In this document: positions 26,562 through 34,825 of the stretch, in pieces
Layout of the letters: every line of letters begins with the position of its first letter
How positions within the stretch are numbered: position 1 is the first letter of the stretch
Assembly: GCF_020400825.1 (NCBI RefSeq)
Contig: NZ_JAINVH010000001.1
Location: 482,384 to 546,383, forward strand
Direction: 5' to 3'
Origin: Streptomyces sp. HPF1205
GTDB lineage: Bacteria > Actinomycetota > Actinomycetes > Streptomycetales > Streptomycetaceae
DNA length: 64,000 nucleotides
Notes under the pieces: model-generated
What the model saw: only the letters and a program-made list of their open reading frames with translations
The model's database searches: none
What the model was told of the DNA's origin: nothing
Made by a program: the position numbers and the translations under genes

Positions 26562-26707
26562 GGCCACCACATCCTCTGCCCAGAGGATTACCGCGACCCC
26601 CCGCCCCTAACCGTTCGGGATCGGCGAAACCGGTCCGCCGCCGATCCGGTCCGCTGGTGCCCCCAGCCCCCGGCACCCCAAGCCCCCGAGTGCACGATCC
26701 TTGACTC

Positions 26708-27754
26708 ATGCGTGCCGCCCGCCTGATCCGTATGGCGCTCCTCGTGCAGTCGAGCCCCGGCATGACCGCCGCCGCCCTCGCCCGCGAGCTGGAGGTGTCC
26801 GAGCGCACCGTGATCCGCGATGCCCAGGCACTGCAGGAGGCGGGCGTTCCCATCCGGTCCGAGCGCGGCCGGGCCGGCGGCTACCACCTGGCGCCGGGGC
26901 ACAGGACCCGGCTCACCACGCTGCGTCCGACCGAGGCGGAGACGCTCTACCTGTCCGGTCTGCCCACGGCCCTGCGCGACCTCGGGCTGGCGGACGCCGC
27001 GGACACGGCCCGGCTGAAGCTGTCGGCCACCCTGCTGCCGTCGCTGCGTGCGGCGGCCGAGTCGTCGGTGCGCCGCTTCCACCTCGACGCCCCGGCGTGG
27101 TTCCGCGAGCCGTCGACGCCGGAGCTCCTGCCGGAGCTGGCCCGCGCGGTGTGGTCGGACCGCCCCGTCGAACTCGCCTACGCGCGGCCCGGCCGGGAGG
27201 GCGCGCCGCCCGAGCGGGTGACGCGCCTGCTGGAGCCGTACGGTCTCGTACTGAAAGCGGGCGTGTGGTACGTCGTCGGCCGCGTCCCGGGCGGGCGGCC
27301 GTCGCGGGAGGGCGACTGGCGCACCTACCGCGTCGACCGCGTCCTGGCGCTGTCGCCCGCCCGCGGGACGCCTCCCGGCGGCGACGAGCCGTTCGTCCGC
27401 GATCCGGCCTTCGACCTGGCCGCGTACTGGAAGACCCATTCCGAGGGGTTCGCCCGTGCGCTGCTGCGGACTGCCGTCACGGTGCGTCTGACCGAGCGGG
27501 GGCTGCGCCTGCTGCCCGTCGTGGCGGATCCGGCCGGCGTGGGCGACGCGATGGCCTCCGCCACCGGGCCGGACGAGGCCGGGCGCGTGACGCTCGACCT
27601 GCCGGTGGAGTCGGAGGAGGTCGCCTTCACGCAGCTCGCCGGGCTCGGCGCCGAGGCGGAGGTGCTGGCCCCGGCGGGCCTGCGCGCGCTTTTCCGCGAG
27701 CACGCGCGGGCCCTGGCGGCCGTCTACGGGGCGGAGCCCGGCGATCAGCGGTAG
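26708..27754 (+). CDS. YafY-type HTH/WYL-domain transcriptional regulator
   Basis: 348 residues. The winged helix-turn-helix (LVQSSPGMTAAALARELEVSERTVIRDAQAL) is followed by the WYL domain (RPVELAYARPGREGAPPERVTRLLEPYGLVLKAGVWYVVGRV) and a WCX C-terminal domain. WYL regulators sense ligands or nucleic acids and usually control nearby genes. It overlaps the convergent SDR gene by 10 bp; an inverted repeat upstream of the SDR start is the candidate target. Confidence 0.9.
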   Translation: MRAARLIRMALLVQSSPGMTAAALARELEVSERTVIRDAQALQEAGVPIRSERGRAGGYHLAPGHRTRLTTLRPTEAETLYLSGLPTALRDLGLADAADTARLKLSATLLPSLRAAAESSVRRFHLDAPAWFREPSTPELLPELARAVWSDRPVELAYARPGREGAPPERVTRLLEPYGLVLKAGVWYVVGRVPGGRPSREGDWRTYRVDRVLALSPARGTPPGGDEPFVRDPAFDLAAYWKTHSEGFARALLRTAVTVRLTERGLRLLPVVADPAGVGDAMASATGPDEAGRVTLDLPVESEEVAFTQLAGLGAEAEVLAPAGLRALFREHARALAAVYGAEPGDQR

Positions 27755-28719
27755 TCGTCCGGCGTGCCCTGCTTCCCGCCGTAATAGACGTCCTCGAAGT
27801 ACGCCATGGCGTCCGGCCGGCTGCCGTCCACGTCGCGTACGCCATAGGCCCTGGCCAGCTCCCCGCTGGAGGTGGACCTGCCGTTCCAGCGGGCGGCCCG
27901 GTCCGGGTCGGCGGCGAGCGCGGCGACCGCGCGGGCCAGGTAGTACGGCGACTCCGCGACGGCGAAGTGCGGGTCCTTGGCGACCGCGTCGCGCCAGTTG
28001 TCCTCCGTCACCCCGAAGTGGGCCAGCATCTGCTCCGAGCGCAGGAAGCCGGGCGTCACGGCGACGGCCGTGCCCCCGTACTCCGCCAGCTCCTGGCCCA
28101 GCCCGAAGGCGATGCGGATCGGGGCGTTCTTGGCCAGGTCGTAGTAGAGGTTCTCGCGGTAGCGGCGGTTGAAGGCGGCCGTGCCGTCGGTGACCTCCAC
28201 GTGCAGCGGCGCGTCCGAGCGGATCAGCAGCGGCAGTGCCAGAGCCGCGGTGATCAGGTGGGAGCGCACGCCCAGGTCCAGGATGCGCAGGCCGTCGGCG
28301 AGCGGTGTCTGCCAGCTCTTCTTGCCGAAGACGGAGCCGGCGAGCAGGTGCTCGCCGCCCCACAGGTCGTTGAAGAGGATGTCCAGCCGTCCCTGGTCGC
28401 GGTCGACGCGCTCGACCAGGGCGCGTACCCGGTCCTCGTCGAGGTGGTCGGTGGGCACCGCGATGCCGGTGCCGCCGGCCGCCGTGACCAGCTCCGCGGT
28501 CTCCTCGATGGTCTCCGTGGCCCGGCCGACCTCGCTGACGTGCCCGCGGGTGGTGCGGCCGGTGACGTAGACGGTGGCCCCGGCGCGGCCGAGCTCGACC
28601 GCGAGAGCACGCCCGGCGCCGCGCGTGGCCCCGGCGACGAGCGCGATCCGGCCCGCGAGGGGGCCCTCCCGGTCGGCGGGCGGTGTGCTGCCGCTGTTGT
28701 GGTTGTGGTTGTCGTTCAT
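27745..28719 (-). CDS. Short-chain dehydrogenase/reductase
   Basis: 324 residues. The Rossmann motif is LVAGATRGAGRALAVELGRAGA (TGxxxGxG-like), and the catalytic pair is in YYDLAKNA (YxxxK). NLWG replaces the usual NNAG (ILFNDLWGGEH), an atypical feature shared with a distinct SDR subgroup. It is an NAD(P)-dependent oxidoreductase of unknown substrate. The N-terminus has an Asn/His-rich stretch (MNDNHNHNSG). It is probably controlled by the convergent WYL regulator. Confidence 0.85.
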   Translation of the reverse strand: MNDNHNHNSGSTPPADREGPLAGRIALVAGATRGAGRALAVELGRAGATVYVTGRTTRGHVSEVGRATETIEETAELVTAAGGTGIAVPTDHLDEDRVRALVERVDRDQGRLDILFNDLWGGEHLLAGSVFGKKSWQTPLADGLRILDLGVRSHLITAALALPLLIRSDAPLHVEVTDGTAAFNRRYRENLYYDLAKNAPIRIAFGLGQELAEYGGTAVAVTPGFLRSEQMLAHFGVTEDNWRDAVAKDPHFAVAESPYYLARAVAALAADPDRAARWNGRSTSSGELARAYGVRDVDGSRPDAMAYFEDVYYGGKQGTPDDYR

Positions 28720-28740
28720 GCCACCACGGTGCCTGCCAAT

Positions 28741-28759
28741 GGTGACAGAACACGTCACC
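28741..28759 (-). promoter_or_regulatory. Candidate operator upstream of the SDR gene
   Basis: GGTGAC (28741-28746) and GTCACC (28754-28759) form an inverted repeat with a 7-nt spacer, 22 bp upstream of the SDR ATG. A run of seven T residues follows on the plus strand, so the hairpin plus T-run could instead terminate plus-strand transcription. Confidence 0.4.
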
Positions 28760-28771
28760 CTTTTTTTCCGC

Positions 28772-28825
28772 CGTGCCGCGCGTGCCGCCCGTGCCGCTCG
28801 TGCCGCGCGTACTGCCCGTACCGCC
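28772..28825. repeat. Six 9-nt tandem repeats
   Basis: Units CGTGCCGCG, CGTGCCGCC, CGTGCCGCT, CGTGCCGCG, CGTACTGCC and CGTACCGCC run head to tail between the SDR start and the MprF-like gene stop. They are non-coding here and could expand or contract by slippage. Confidence 0.6.
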
Positions 28826-28835
28826 CGCGCCCGCC

Positions 28836-30650
28836 CTAAGCGTCGCCGCGCAGCCGGGCCAGAGGGCGCGGGGCCACGATGAAGCCCTCGGCGCGGGCGC
28901 TGGCCAGCCCGATCCTGGGCAGGTGCGCGCTCTTGGCGAACAGCAGGAACCGCGGCTCCCAGATCGGCCGGTACTTCGCGTTGGCCCGGTACAGCGACTC
29001 CAGCTGCCACCAGCGGGAGAAGAACATCAGCGCCGAACGCCACATCCGCAGCACCGGGCCCGCGCCCAGCCGGGCGCCGTCCTCGAACACCGAGCGGAAC
29101 ATCGCGAAGTTCAGCGACAGCCGCTCGACGCCCACCTCCCGGGCGCGCTCGATGAGGTCCAGCACCATGAACTCCACCAGGCCGTTCTCACCCTCGCGGT
29201 CGCGCCGCATCAGGTCCAGCGACAGGCCCGACGGCCCCCACGGCACGAAGCTCAGCAGCGCCCGCAGCTCGCCGTCGGCGTCGTGGCACTCGATCATCAC
29301 GCACTCGCCGTCGGCCGGGTCCCCGAGCCGGCCCAGCGCCATCGAGAAGCCGCGCTCGGTCTGCCCGTCGCGCCACCGGTCGGCCGCCGCGACCAGGCCG
29401 GCCATCTCCTCGGCGGGGATCTCGCGGTGGCGGCGGATACGGGTGGTGTAGCCGGCCCTGCGGACCCGGTTGTACGCCTGCCGCACCCCGCGCATCGCCC
29501 GCCCGTCGAGCGAGAAGTCGTCCGTCTCCACGATCGCCTCGTCACCCAGTTCCAGCGCGTCCAGGCCGAACCGGGCGTAGACCGTGCCGCCCTCCTCGCC
29601 GGCGCCCATCACCGCCGGGATCCAGGCGTGGTCGCGGGCCTCCGCCAGCCAGGCGTCGATCGCGCCGGGCCACGCCTCCACGTCGCCGATCGGATCGCCC
29701 GAGGCCAGCGCGACCCCGCCGACCACCCGGTAGGCGATCGCGGCCTTGCCGCTGGGGGAGAAGACCACCGACTTGTCGCGGCGCAGCGCGAAGTAGCCCA
29801 GCGAGTCCCGGGCGCCGTGCGCCGCCAGCAGCGCGCGCAGCCGGTCCTCGTCCTCCCTGGTCTGCAGCTCGCGGCCGCGCGGCGAGCGGAACAGCGCGTA
29901 CAGCGCCGCCAGCAGCAGGACCAGGCCGGCCAGGTTGATGCCCGTGCTCACCCACGTGGTGACGTGGAGGTTGGGGGCCAGGTCGTCGTCGCGGCTGAGG
30001 GTGCCCAGGCGCAGCGCCACGTACCAGACGCGGTCGCCGACACTGGCCCGGTCCGGGCCGACCGCCGTGACCAGGGTGGTGCCGACCAGCACCGACAGCA
30101 GCGCGCCCGCGCCCAGGACGGCCAGTGCGAGCTGCGGGTTGGTCCGGTCGCCCTTGCCGTAGAACTCCTTGCGGCCGAGCAGCGCGAAGACCAGCACGGC
30201 CAGCGTGACGGCGGTGGACACCCAGTTGAACGGGCGCTGCCGCAGGTCGTGCAGGCACAGCCACCCCACCGACAACCCCGCGTAGGCCCCGCACAGGCCC
30301 GTGAACACCCACCAGGCCAGCCGCTTGTGACGGGCCAGCATCATCGCCATGAAGAACGCGACGGCCGCGGAGCCGTACCCCGCGAAGAGCATGAACGGGG
30401 TGAACAGGTGCCCGGTGTTGTGGTCGTAGACCTCCTGGCGGGCCGACAGGGAGACGCCGCCCGCGAGGTTGAGCAGCCCTATCAGGCGCAGGTACCAGAT
30501 CGGGACGCGCGCGCTGCGCCTGGCCAGGGGCGTGAGCGCGCCGCGGGCGCAGCGGTGGTCCCGGCCCTGCCCGGACCCCTTGGGCGTGCTCCCCGGCCGC
30601 TGGGCCGCCCCGGTGCGGGCGGGCTGGGGCGCGGTGGCGGTACTGCTCAT
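28836..30650 (-). CDS. MprF-like membrane protein with DUF2156 aminoacyltransferase domain
   Basis: 604 residues. Six or so membrane helices (e.g. LFTPFMLFAGYGSAAVAFFMAMML; VSTAVTLAVLVFALLG; LVLLLAALYALF) precede a cytosolic GNAT-fold DUF2156 domain (SLGYFALRRDKSVVFSPSGKAAIAYRVVGGVALASGDPIG; GFSMALGRLGDP; GLSLDLMRRDREGENGLVEFMVLDLI). MprF/LysX-type enzymes transfer an amino acid from tRNA to phosphatidylglycerol. ATG 30650 follows GGAAGG. It lacks an aminoacyl-tRNA synthetase domain. Confidence 0.85.
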   Translation of the reverse strand: MSSTATAPQPARTGAAQRPGSTPKGSGQGRDHRCARGALTPLARRSARVPIWYLRLIGLLNLAGGVSLSARQEVYDHNTGHLFTPFMLFAGYGSAAVAFFMAMMLARHKRLAWWVFTGLCGAYAGLSVGWLCLHDLRQRPFNWVSTAVTLAVLVFALLGRKEFYGKGDRTNPQLALAVLGAGALLSVLVGTTLVTAVGPDRASVGDRVWYVALRLGTLSRDDDLAPNLHVTTWVSTGINLAGLVLLLAALYALFRSPRGRELQTREDEDRLRALLAAHGARDSLGYFALRRDKSVVFSPSGKAAIAYRVVGGVALASGDPIGDVEAWPGAIDAWLAEARDHAWIPAVMGAGEEGGTVYARFGLDALELGDEAIVETDDFSLDGRAMRGVRQAYNRVRRAGYTTRIRRHREIPAEEMAGLVAAADRWRDGQTERGFSMALGRLGDPADGECVMIECHDADGELRALLSFVPWGPSGLSLDLMRRDREGENGLVEFMVLDLIERAREVGVERLSLNFAMFRSVFEDGARLGAGPVLRMWRSALMFFSRWWQLESLYRANAKYRPIWEPRFLLFAKSAHLPRIGLASARAEGFIVAPRPLARLRGDA

Positions 30651-30770
30651 GATCTGTGCCTTCCGGGCGACGGCCGTGCGAGAGCGCACAGGCTACCGCG
30701 CACGGCCGCCCGGACGAAGGGGCGCGGGGTCCGCCCGCGCCCCTCCGGTGTGTCCCGCCGTGCGGCCCGG

Positions 30771-32738
30771 TCAGTCGACCTCCGCCACCGCCTGGGCGAA
30801 CTGGGCCGCGTACAGGCGCGCGTAGGCCCCGTCCGCGGCGAGCAGCTCCTCGTGCGTGCCCTGCTCGACGATCGAGCCGGACTCCATGACGAGGATGACG
30901 TCGGCGTCACGGATCGTGGACAGCCGGTGGGCGATGACGAAGCTGGTACGGCCGTGGCTGAGCTTGGCCATCGCCCGCTGGATGAGCACCTCGGTACGGG
31001 TGTCGACCGAGCTGGTCGCCTCGTCCAGCACCAGGATCCTCGGGTCGGACAGGAACGCCCGGGCGATCGTGATCAGCTGCTTCTCGCCCGCGCTGACCCC
31101 GCTGCCCTCGTCGTCGATGACCGTGTCGTAGCCCTCGGGGAGGGTGCGGATGAAACGGTCGGCGTGGGCGGCCCGGGCCGCCGCCTCGATCTCCTCGCGG
31201 GTGGCGCCCTCGTGGCCGTAGCCGATGTTCTCCGCGATCGTGCCGCCGAACAGCCACGTGTCCTGCAGCACCATGCCGATGCCCGCGCGCAGCTCCTCGC
31301 GGGAGATCGCCGAGATGTCGGTGCCGTCGAGGGTGATCCGGCCGCCGGACACCTCGTAGAACCGCATCAGCAGGTTCACCAGGGTGGTCTTGCCGGCCCC
31401 GGTCGGGCCGACGATCGCGACGGTGTTGCCCGGCTCGACCTTCAGCGACAGGTTGTCGATGAGCGGCTTGTCGGGCAGGTAGCGGAACGAGACGTCCTCC
31501 AGGACGACCTTGCCGGTCAGGTTCGCCGGCAGGGCCAGCGCCTTCGGCTCGGGCGACTGCTCCTCGGCGTCGAGGAGTTCGAAGACCCGCTCCGCCGAGG
31601 CCACGCCGGACTGGATCAGGTTGGACATGCTCGCCACCTGCGTCAGCGGCTGGCTGAACTGGCGCGAGTACTGGATGAACGCCTGCACGTCGCCGATGGA
31701 CAGCGCGCCCGAGGCGACCCGCAGGCCGCCGACGACGGCGATCGCCACGTACTGGATGTTGCCGATGAACATCATCAGCGGCTGGATCGTGCCCGAGATG
31801 AACTGGGCGCGGAAGCCCGACTGGAAGAGCGCCTCGTTCTCCTTGTCGAAGACCTCCTGGGACTCCGCGGCCCGGCCGAAGACCTTCACCAGGGAGTGCC
31901 CGGTGTACATCTCCTCGATGTGCGCGTTGAGGCTGCCGGTGGTCTTCCACTGCTGCACGAACTGCGGCTGGGCGCGCTTGCCGACCCTGGTCGCCACGAC
32001 CAGCGTGGCCGGCACGGTCACCAGGGCCACCAGCGCCAGCAGCCAGGAGATCCAGAACATCATCGCCAGCACGCCGACGATGGTCAGCAGCGAGTTGATG
32101 AGCTGGCCCATGGTCTGCTGCATCGTCTGGCCGATGTTGTCGATGTCGTTGGTGGCCCGGCTGAGCACCTCGCCGCGCGGCTGCTGGTCGAAGTACGACA
32201 GGGGCAGCCGCGACAGCTTGGCCTCGACGTCCTCGCGCAGCCGGTAGACCGCGCGGTTGATGACCAGGGTCGCGGTGCGCATCTGCACGACGCTCAGCAG
32301 CGCGGCACCCAGGTAGACGCCGAGCGCCAGCAGCAGCACCGAGCCGATGGCGCCGAAGTCCATGCCCTTGCCGGGCGTGAAGTCGATGCCCCCCAGCATG
32401 TCGGCGACGCCGCCCTTGCCGTGCTCGTGCAGGTAGTGCAGGACGTCGGCCTTCGAGCCGCCCTTGAGCTGCTTGCCGATCACGCCGGCGAAGATCAGGT
32501 CGGTGGCGCGGCCGAGGATCTTCGGGCCGGTCACCGCGAGCGCCACGCTGCAGGTGCCCAGGGCCAGTACCGTGACCAGCAGCACCCGGTCCGGCCGCAT
32601 GAGGGCGATCAGCCGCTTCAGGGAGCCCTTGAAGTCCATGGACCGCTCGATCGGCCCACCGCTCATGAACCGGGCGGGGCCCGCCATGGGCGCGGGTCCC
32701 CGTCGCGCGGGCGCCTTCTTCGGGTCGCCGTCGCTCAC
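30771..32738 (-). CDS. ABC exporter half, canonical ATPase subunit
   Basis: 655 residues. A six-helix membrane domain is followed by an ATPase: Walker A GPTGAGKTT, Q-loop MVLQDTW, signature VSAGEKQ, Walker B ILVLDEATSSVD and H-loop VIAHRLST. GTG 32738 overlaps the upstream partner's stop (GTGA), so the two are coupled and form a heterodimer. The signature deviates from LSGGQ (SAGEK), as is usual in the partner of a degenerate subunit. The substrate is probably a drug or lipid. Confidence 0.93.
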   Translation of the reverse strand: MSDGDPKKAPARRGPAPMAGPARFMSGGPIERSMDFKGSLKRLIALMRPDRVLLVTVLALGTCSVALAVTGPKILGRATDLIFAGVIGKQLKGGSKADVLHYLHEHGKGGVADMLGGIDFTPGKGMDFGAIGSVLLLALGVYLGAALLSVVQMRTATLVINRAVYRLREDVEAKLSRLPLSYFDQQPRGEVLSRATNDIDNIGQTMQQTMGQLINSLLTIVGVLAMMFWISWLLALVALVTVPATLVVATRVGKRAQPQFVQQWKTTGSLNAHIEEMYTGHSLVKVFGRAAESQEVFDKENEALFQSGFRAQFISGTIQPLMMFIGNIQYVAIAVVGGLRVASGALSIGDVQAFIQYSRQFSQPLTQVASMSNLIQSGVASAERVFELLDAEEQSPEPKALALPANLTGKVVLEDVSFRYLPDKPLIDNLSLKVEPGNTVAIVGPTGAGKTTLVNLLMRFYEVSGGRITLDGTDISAISREELRAGIGMVLQDTWLFGGTIAENIGYGHEGATREEIEAAARAAHADRFIRTLPEGYDTVIDDEGSGVSAGEKQLITIARAFLSDPRILVLDEATSSVDTRTEVLIQRAMAKLSHGRTSFVIAHRLSTIRDADVILVMESGSIVEQGTHEELLAADGAYARLYAAQFAQAVAEVD

Positions 32739-34471
32739 GCCGCGGCCTCCTGTTCGGTGAGCTGGGACAGCACGATCTCGCGGTACGTCTCGTTGTCCGC
32801 CATGAGTTCGGCGTGGGTGCCGGTGCCGACGACCCGGCCCTCGTCGAGGACGACGATGCGGTCGGCGTCGCGGATGGTGGACACCCGCTGGGCGACGATC
32901 ACGACCGTGGCGTCGGACGTCTCGTGGGCCAGCGCGCGGCGCAGCGCGGCGTCGGTGGCGTAGTCCAGGGCGGAGAAGGAGTCGTCGAAGAGGTAGATCT
33001 CCGGGCGCCGCACCAGCGCCCGGGCGATGGCCAGGCGCTGCCGCTGGCCGCCGGAGACGTTGCTGCCGCCCTGCGCGATCGGCGCCTCCAGGCCGCCCTC
33101 CAGCTTGGCCACGAAGTCCTTGGCCTGCGCCACCTCCAGCGCGTGCCACAGTTCCTCGTCGGTCGCCTCCGGCCGCCCGTAGCGGAGGTTGGAGGCCACC
33201 GTGCCGGAGAACAGATACGGCTTCTGCGGGACCAGGCCGACGGTCTCGGCCAGCAGCGCCGGGTCGAGTTCCGCCACGTCCTCCCCGTCGATCAGCACCT
33301 GGCCGCCGGTCGCGTCGTACAGCCGCGGGATCAGGCCGAGCAGCGTGGACTTGCCGCTGCCGGTGGAGCCGATCACCGCGGTGGTCTCGCCGGGCCGGGC
33401 GATCAGGCTCACCCCGCGCAGCACGGCCGCCTCGGCGCCGGGATAGGCGAAGTCGACGTTGAACAGCTCCAGCTCGCCGTGCCTGCGCAAGGCGGTGACC
33501 GGCGCGGCCGGCGGCACCACGCTGGAGTCGGTGCTCAGCACGTCCTGGATGCGCTCGGCGCACACCTCGGCGCGCGGCACCATCATGAACATGAAGGTGG
33601 CCATCATGACCGACATCAGGATCTGCATCAGGTAGCTGAGGAACGCCGTCAGCGCGCCGATCTTCATGCCGCCGCTGTCGATGCGGTGGGCGCCGAACCA
33701 CAGGACGGCGACGCTGGAGATGTTCACGATCGCCATCACGGTCGGGAACATCAGCGCCAGCAGCCGGCCGGAGGCCAGCGACGCCTCGGTGACCTCGTCG
33801 TTGGCGCCCTTGAACCGGCGCTTCTCGTAGTCGTCCTTCACGAAGGCCCGGATCACCCGGATGCCGCTGATCTGCTCGCGCAGCACACGGTTGACGGTGT
33901 CCACACGGGTCTGCATGGTGCGGAAGATCGGGCGCAGCCGCCGGACGATCAGGCTCACCGCGATCCCGAGCACCGGGACCACCGCCAGCAGCAGCGAGGA
34001 CAGCGGCACGTCCTGGCCGAGCGCCATGATGATGCCGCCGAAGCACATGATCGGCGCCGAGACCATCATGGTGAAGGTCATCAGCACCAGCATCTGCACC
34101 TGCTGGACGTCGTTGGTGGTGCGGGTGATCAGCGAGGGGGCGCCGAACTGGCCGACCTCGCGGGCCGAGAAGCTCTGCACCCGGCGGAAGACCGACGAGC
34201 GCATGTCGCGGCCCACGGCCATGGCGGTCCGCGCGCCGAAGTAGACCGCGCCTATCGCGCAGCCGACCTGGACCACGGTGACCCCGAGCATGGTCCCGCC
34301 CATGCCGAGGATGTATCCGGTGTCGCCCTTGACGACCCCGTTGTCGATGATGTCCGCGTTGAGAGTCGGGAGGAACAGGGCAGCGATGGTCTGCACGAGC
34401 TGCAGCAGCACCAGGATGCCGATGGGGCGCTTGTAGGGTCCGACATGGGACCGGAGAAGTCGGATCAGCAC
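32735..34471 (-). CDS. ABC exporter half, degenerate ATPase subunit
   Basis: 578 residues. Membrane helices span about 1-310, then Walker A GSTGSGKST, signature VSGGQRQ, Walker B IYLFDDSFSALD and switch VAQRVST. The catalytic Glu after Walker B is Asp and the H-loop His is Gln, so this half carries the non-hydrolysing site of a heterodimeric exporter (BmrCD/TM287-288 type). GTG 34471 has AAGGA at 5-nt spacing. Confidence 0.93.
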   Translation of the reverse strand: MLIRLLRSHVGPYKRPIGILVLLQLVQTIAALFLPTLNADIIDNGVVKGDTGYILGMGGTMLGVTVVQVGCAIGAVYFGARTAMAVGRDMRSSVFRRVQSFSAREVGQFGAPSLITRTTNDVQQVQMLVLMTFTMMVSAPIMCFGGIIMALGQDVPLSSLLLAVVPVLGIAVSLIVRRLRPIFRTMQTRVDTVNRVLREQISGIRVIRAFVKDDYEKRRFKGANDEVTEASLASGRLLALMFPTVMAIVNISSVAVLWFGAHRIDSGGMKIGALTAFLSYLMQILMSVMMATFMFMMVPRAEVCAERIQDVLSTDSSVVPPAAPVTALRRHGELELFNVDFAYPGAEAAVLRGVSLIARPGETTAVIGSTGSGKSTLLGLIPRLYDATGGQVLIDGEDVAELDPALLAETVGLVPQKPYLFSGTVASNLRYGRPEATDEELWHALEVAQAKDFVAKLEGGLEAPIAQGGSNVSGGQRQRLAIARALVRRPEIYLFDDSFSALDYATDAALRRALAHETSDATVVIVAQRVSTIRDADRIVVLDEGRVVGTGTHAELMADNETYREIVLSQLTEQEAAA

Positions 34472-34584
34472 ACTTCAGTCCTTGGTGACGAATCCATCGG
34501 TGGGTGGGCGGGCGTGCGGAAACAGGCGGTACGGGGGTTCCGGCGGTGCGGGTGGAGCTTTTGGTGCGGGCGGTTCTCGGGTGC

Positions 34585-34606
34585 GGGCGCGGGGCGGCCC
34601 GCGCCC
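34585..34606 (-). terminator. Perfect 9-bp hairpin in the ABC operon leader
   Basis: GGGCGCGGG (34585-34593) pairs with CCCGCGCCC (34598-34606) around a 4-nt loop. It is 220 bp after the xylB stop and 114 bp before the ABC start, so it is either an attenuator in the ABC leader or a distal xylB terminator. No T-run follows on either strand. Confidence 0.4.
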
Positions 34607-34740
34607 GTCCCGAAAGGACGCGCTGCGGGCGCTGCGGGTTGAGCCGTGAACGGCACGAATCCCGCGGGCTTCCCGGGAGACCCGCTCCGGGGGCGCTCCC
34701 GGGGCACGACGGGACTCGCAGACCGTTCGTGATACCTCAA

Positions 34741-34750
34741 CGATATATCG
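34741..34750 (-). promoter_or_regulatory. CGATATATCG palindrome in an AT-rich block
   Basis: The 10-bp palindrome lies in the most AT-rich stretch of the neighbourhood. On the minus strand it continues TTGAGGTATCACGAAC, which could supply promoter elements. From memory, such sites accompany PadR-type repressors of drug exporters in actinobacteria. No PadR gene lies in the window. Confidence 0.35.
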
Positions 34751-34825
34751 GAACAGTATGGAGAGCAACGGACGGACAACAGAGGGATACAAAGCTATCT
34801 TCCGACGAGTCGCCGCCGCACACGG

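Larger units (their letters stand above)
34472..34825. other. 354-bp intergenic region between xylB and the ABC operon
   Basis: No gene is seen. It holds a strong hairpin at 34585-34606 and an AT-rich block around a CGATATATCG palindrome (34741-34750), listed separately. The block is a plausible promoter/operator for the ABC operon, whose first codon is 270 bp further on; a long leader or an unseen small gene would then lie between. Confidence 0.5.

Noticed and set aside
28773..32963. A 1396-codon plus-strand frame opposite the MprF-like and ABC genes
   Set aside because: Antisense shadow of real minus-strand genes with intact motifs; the translation is rich in Arg/Gln/His and shows no family.
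30771..34046. A single 1091-codon frame that would fuse sequence upstream to the ABC exporter subunit
   Set aside because: The true start is GTG 32738, with a GTGA overlap with the upstream stop; residues before it are out of frame with the first subunit's coding sequence.
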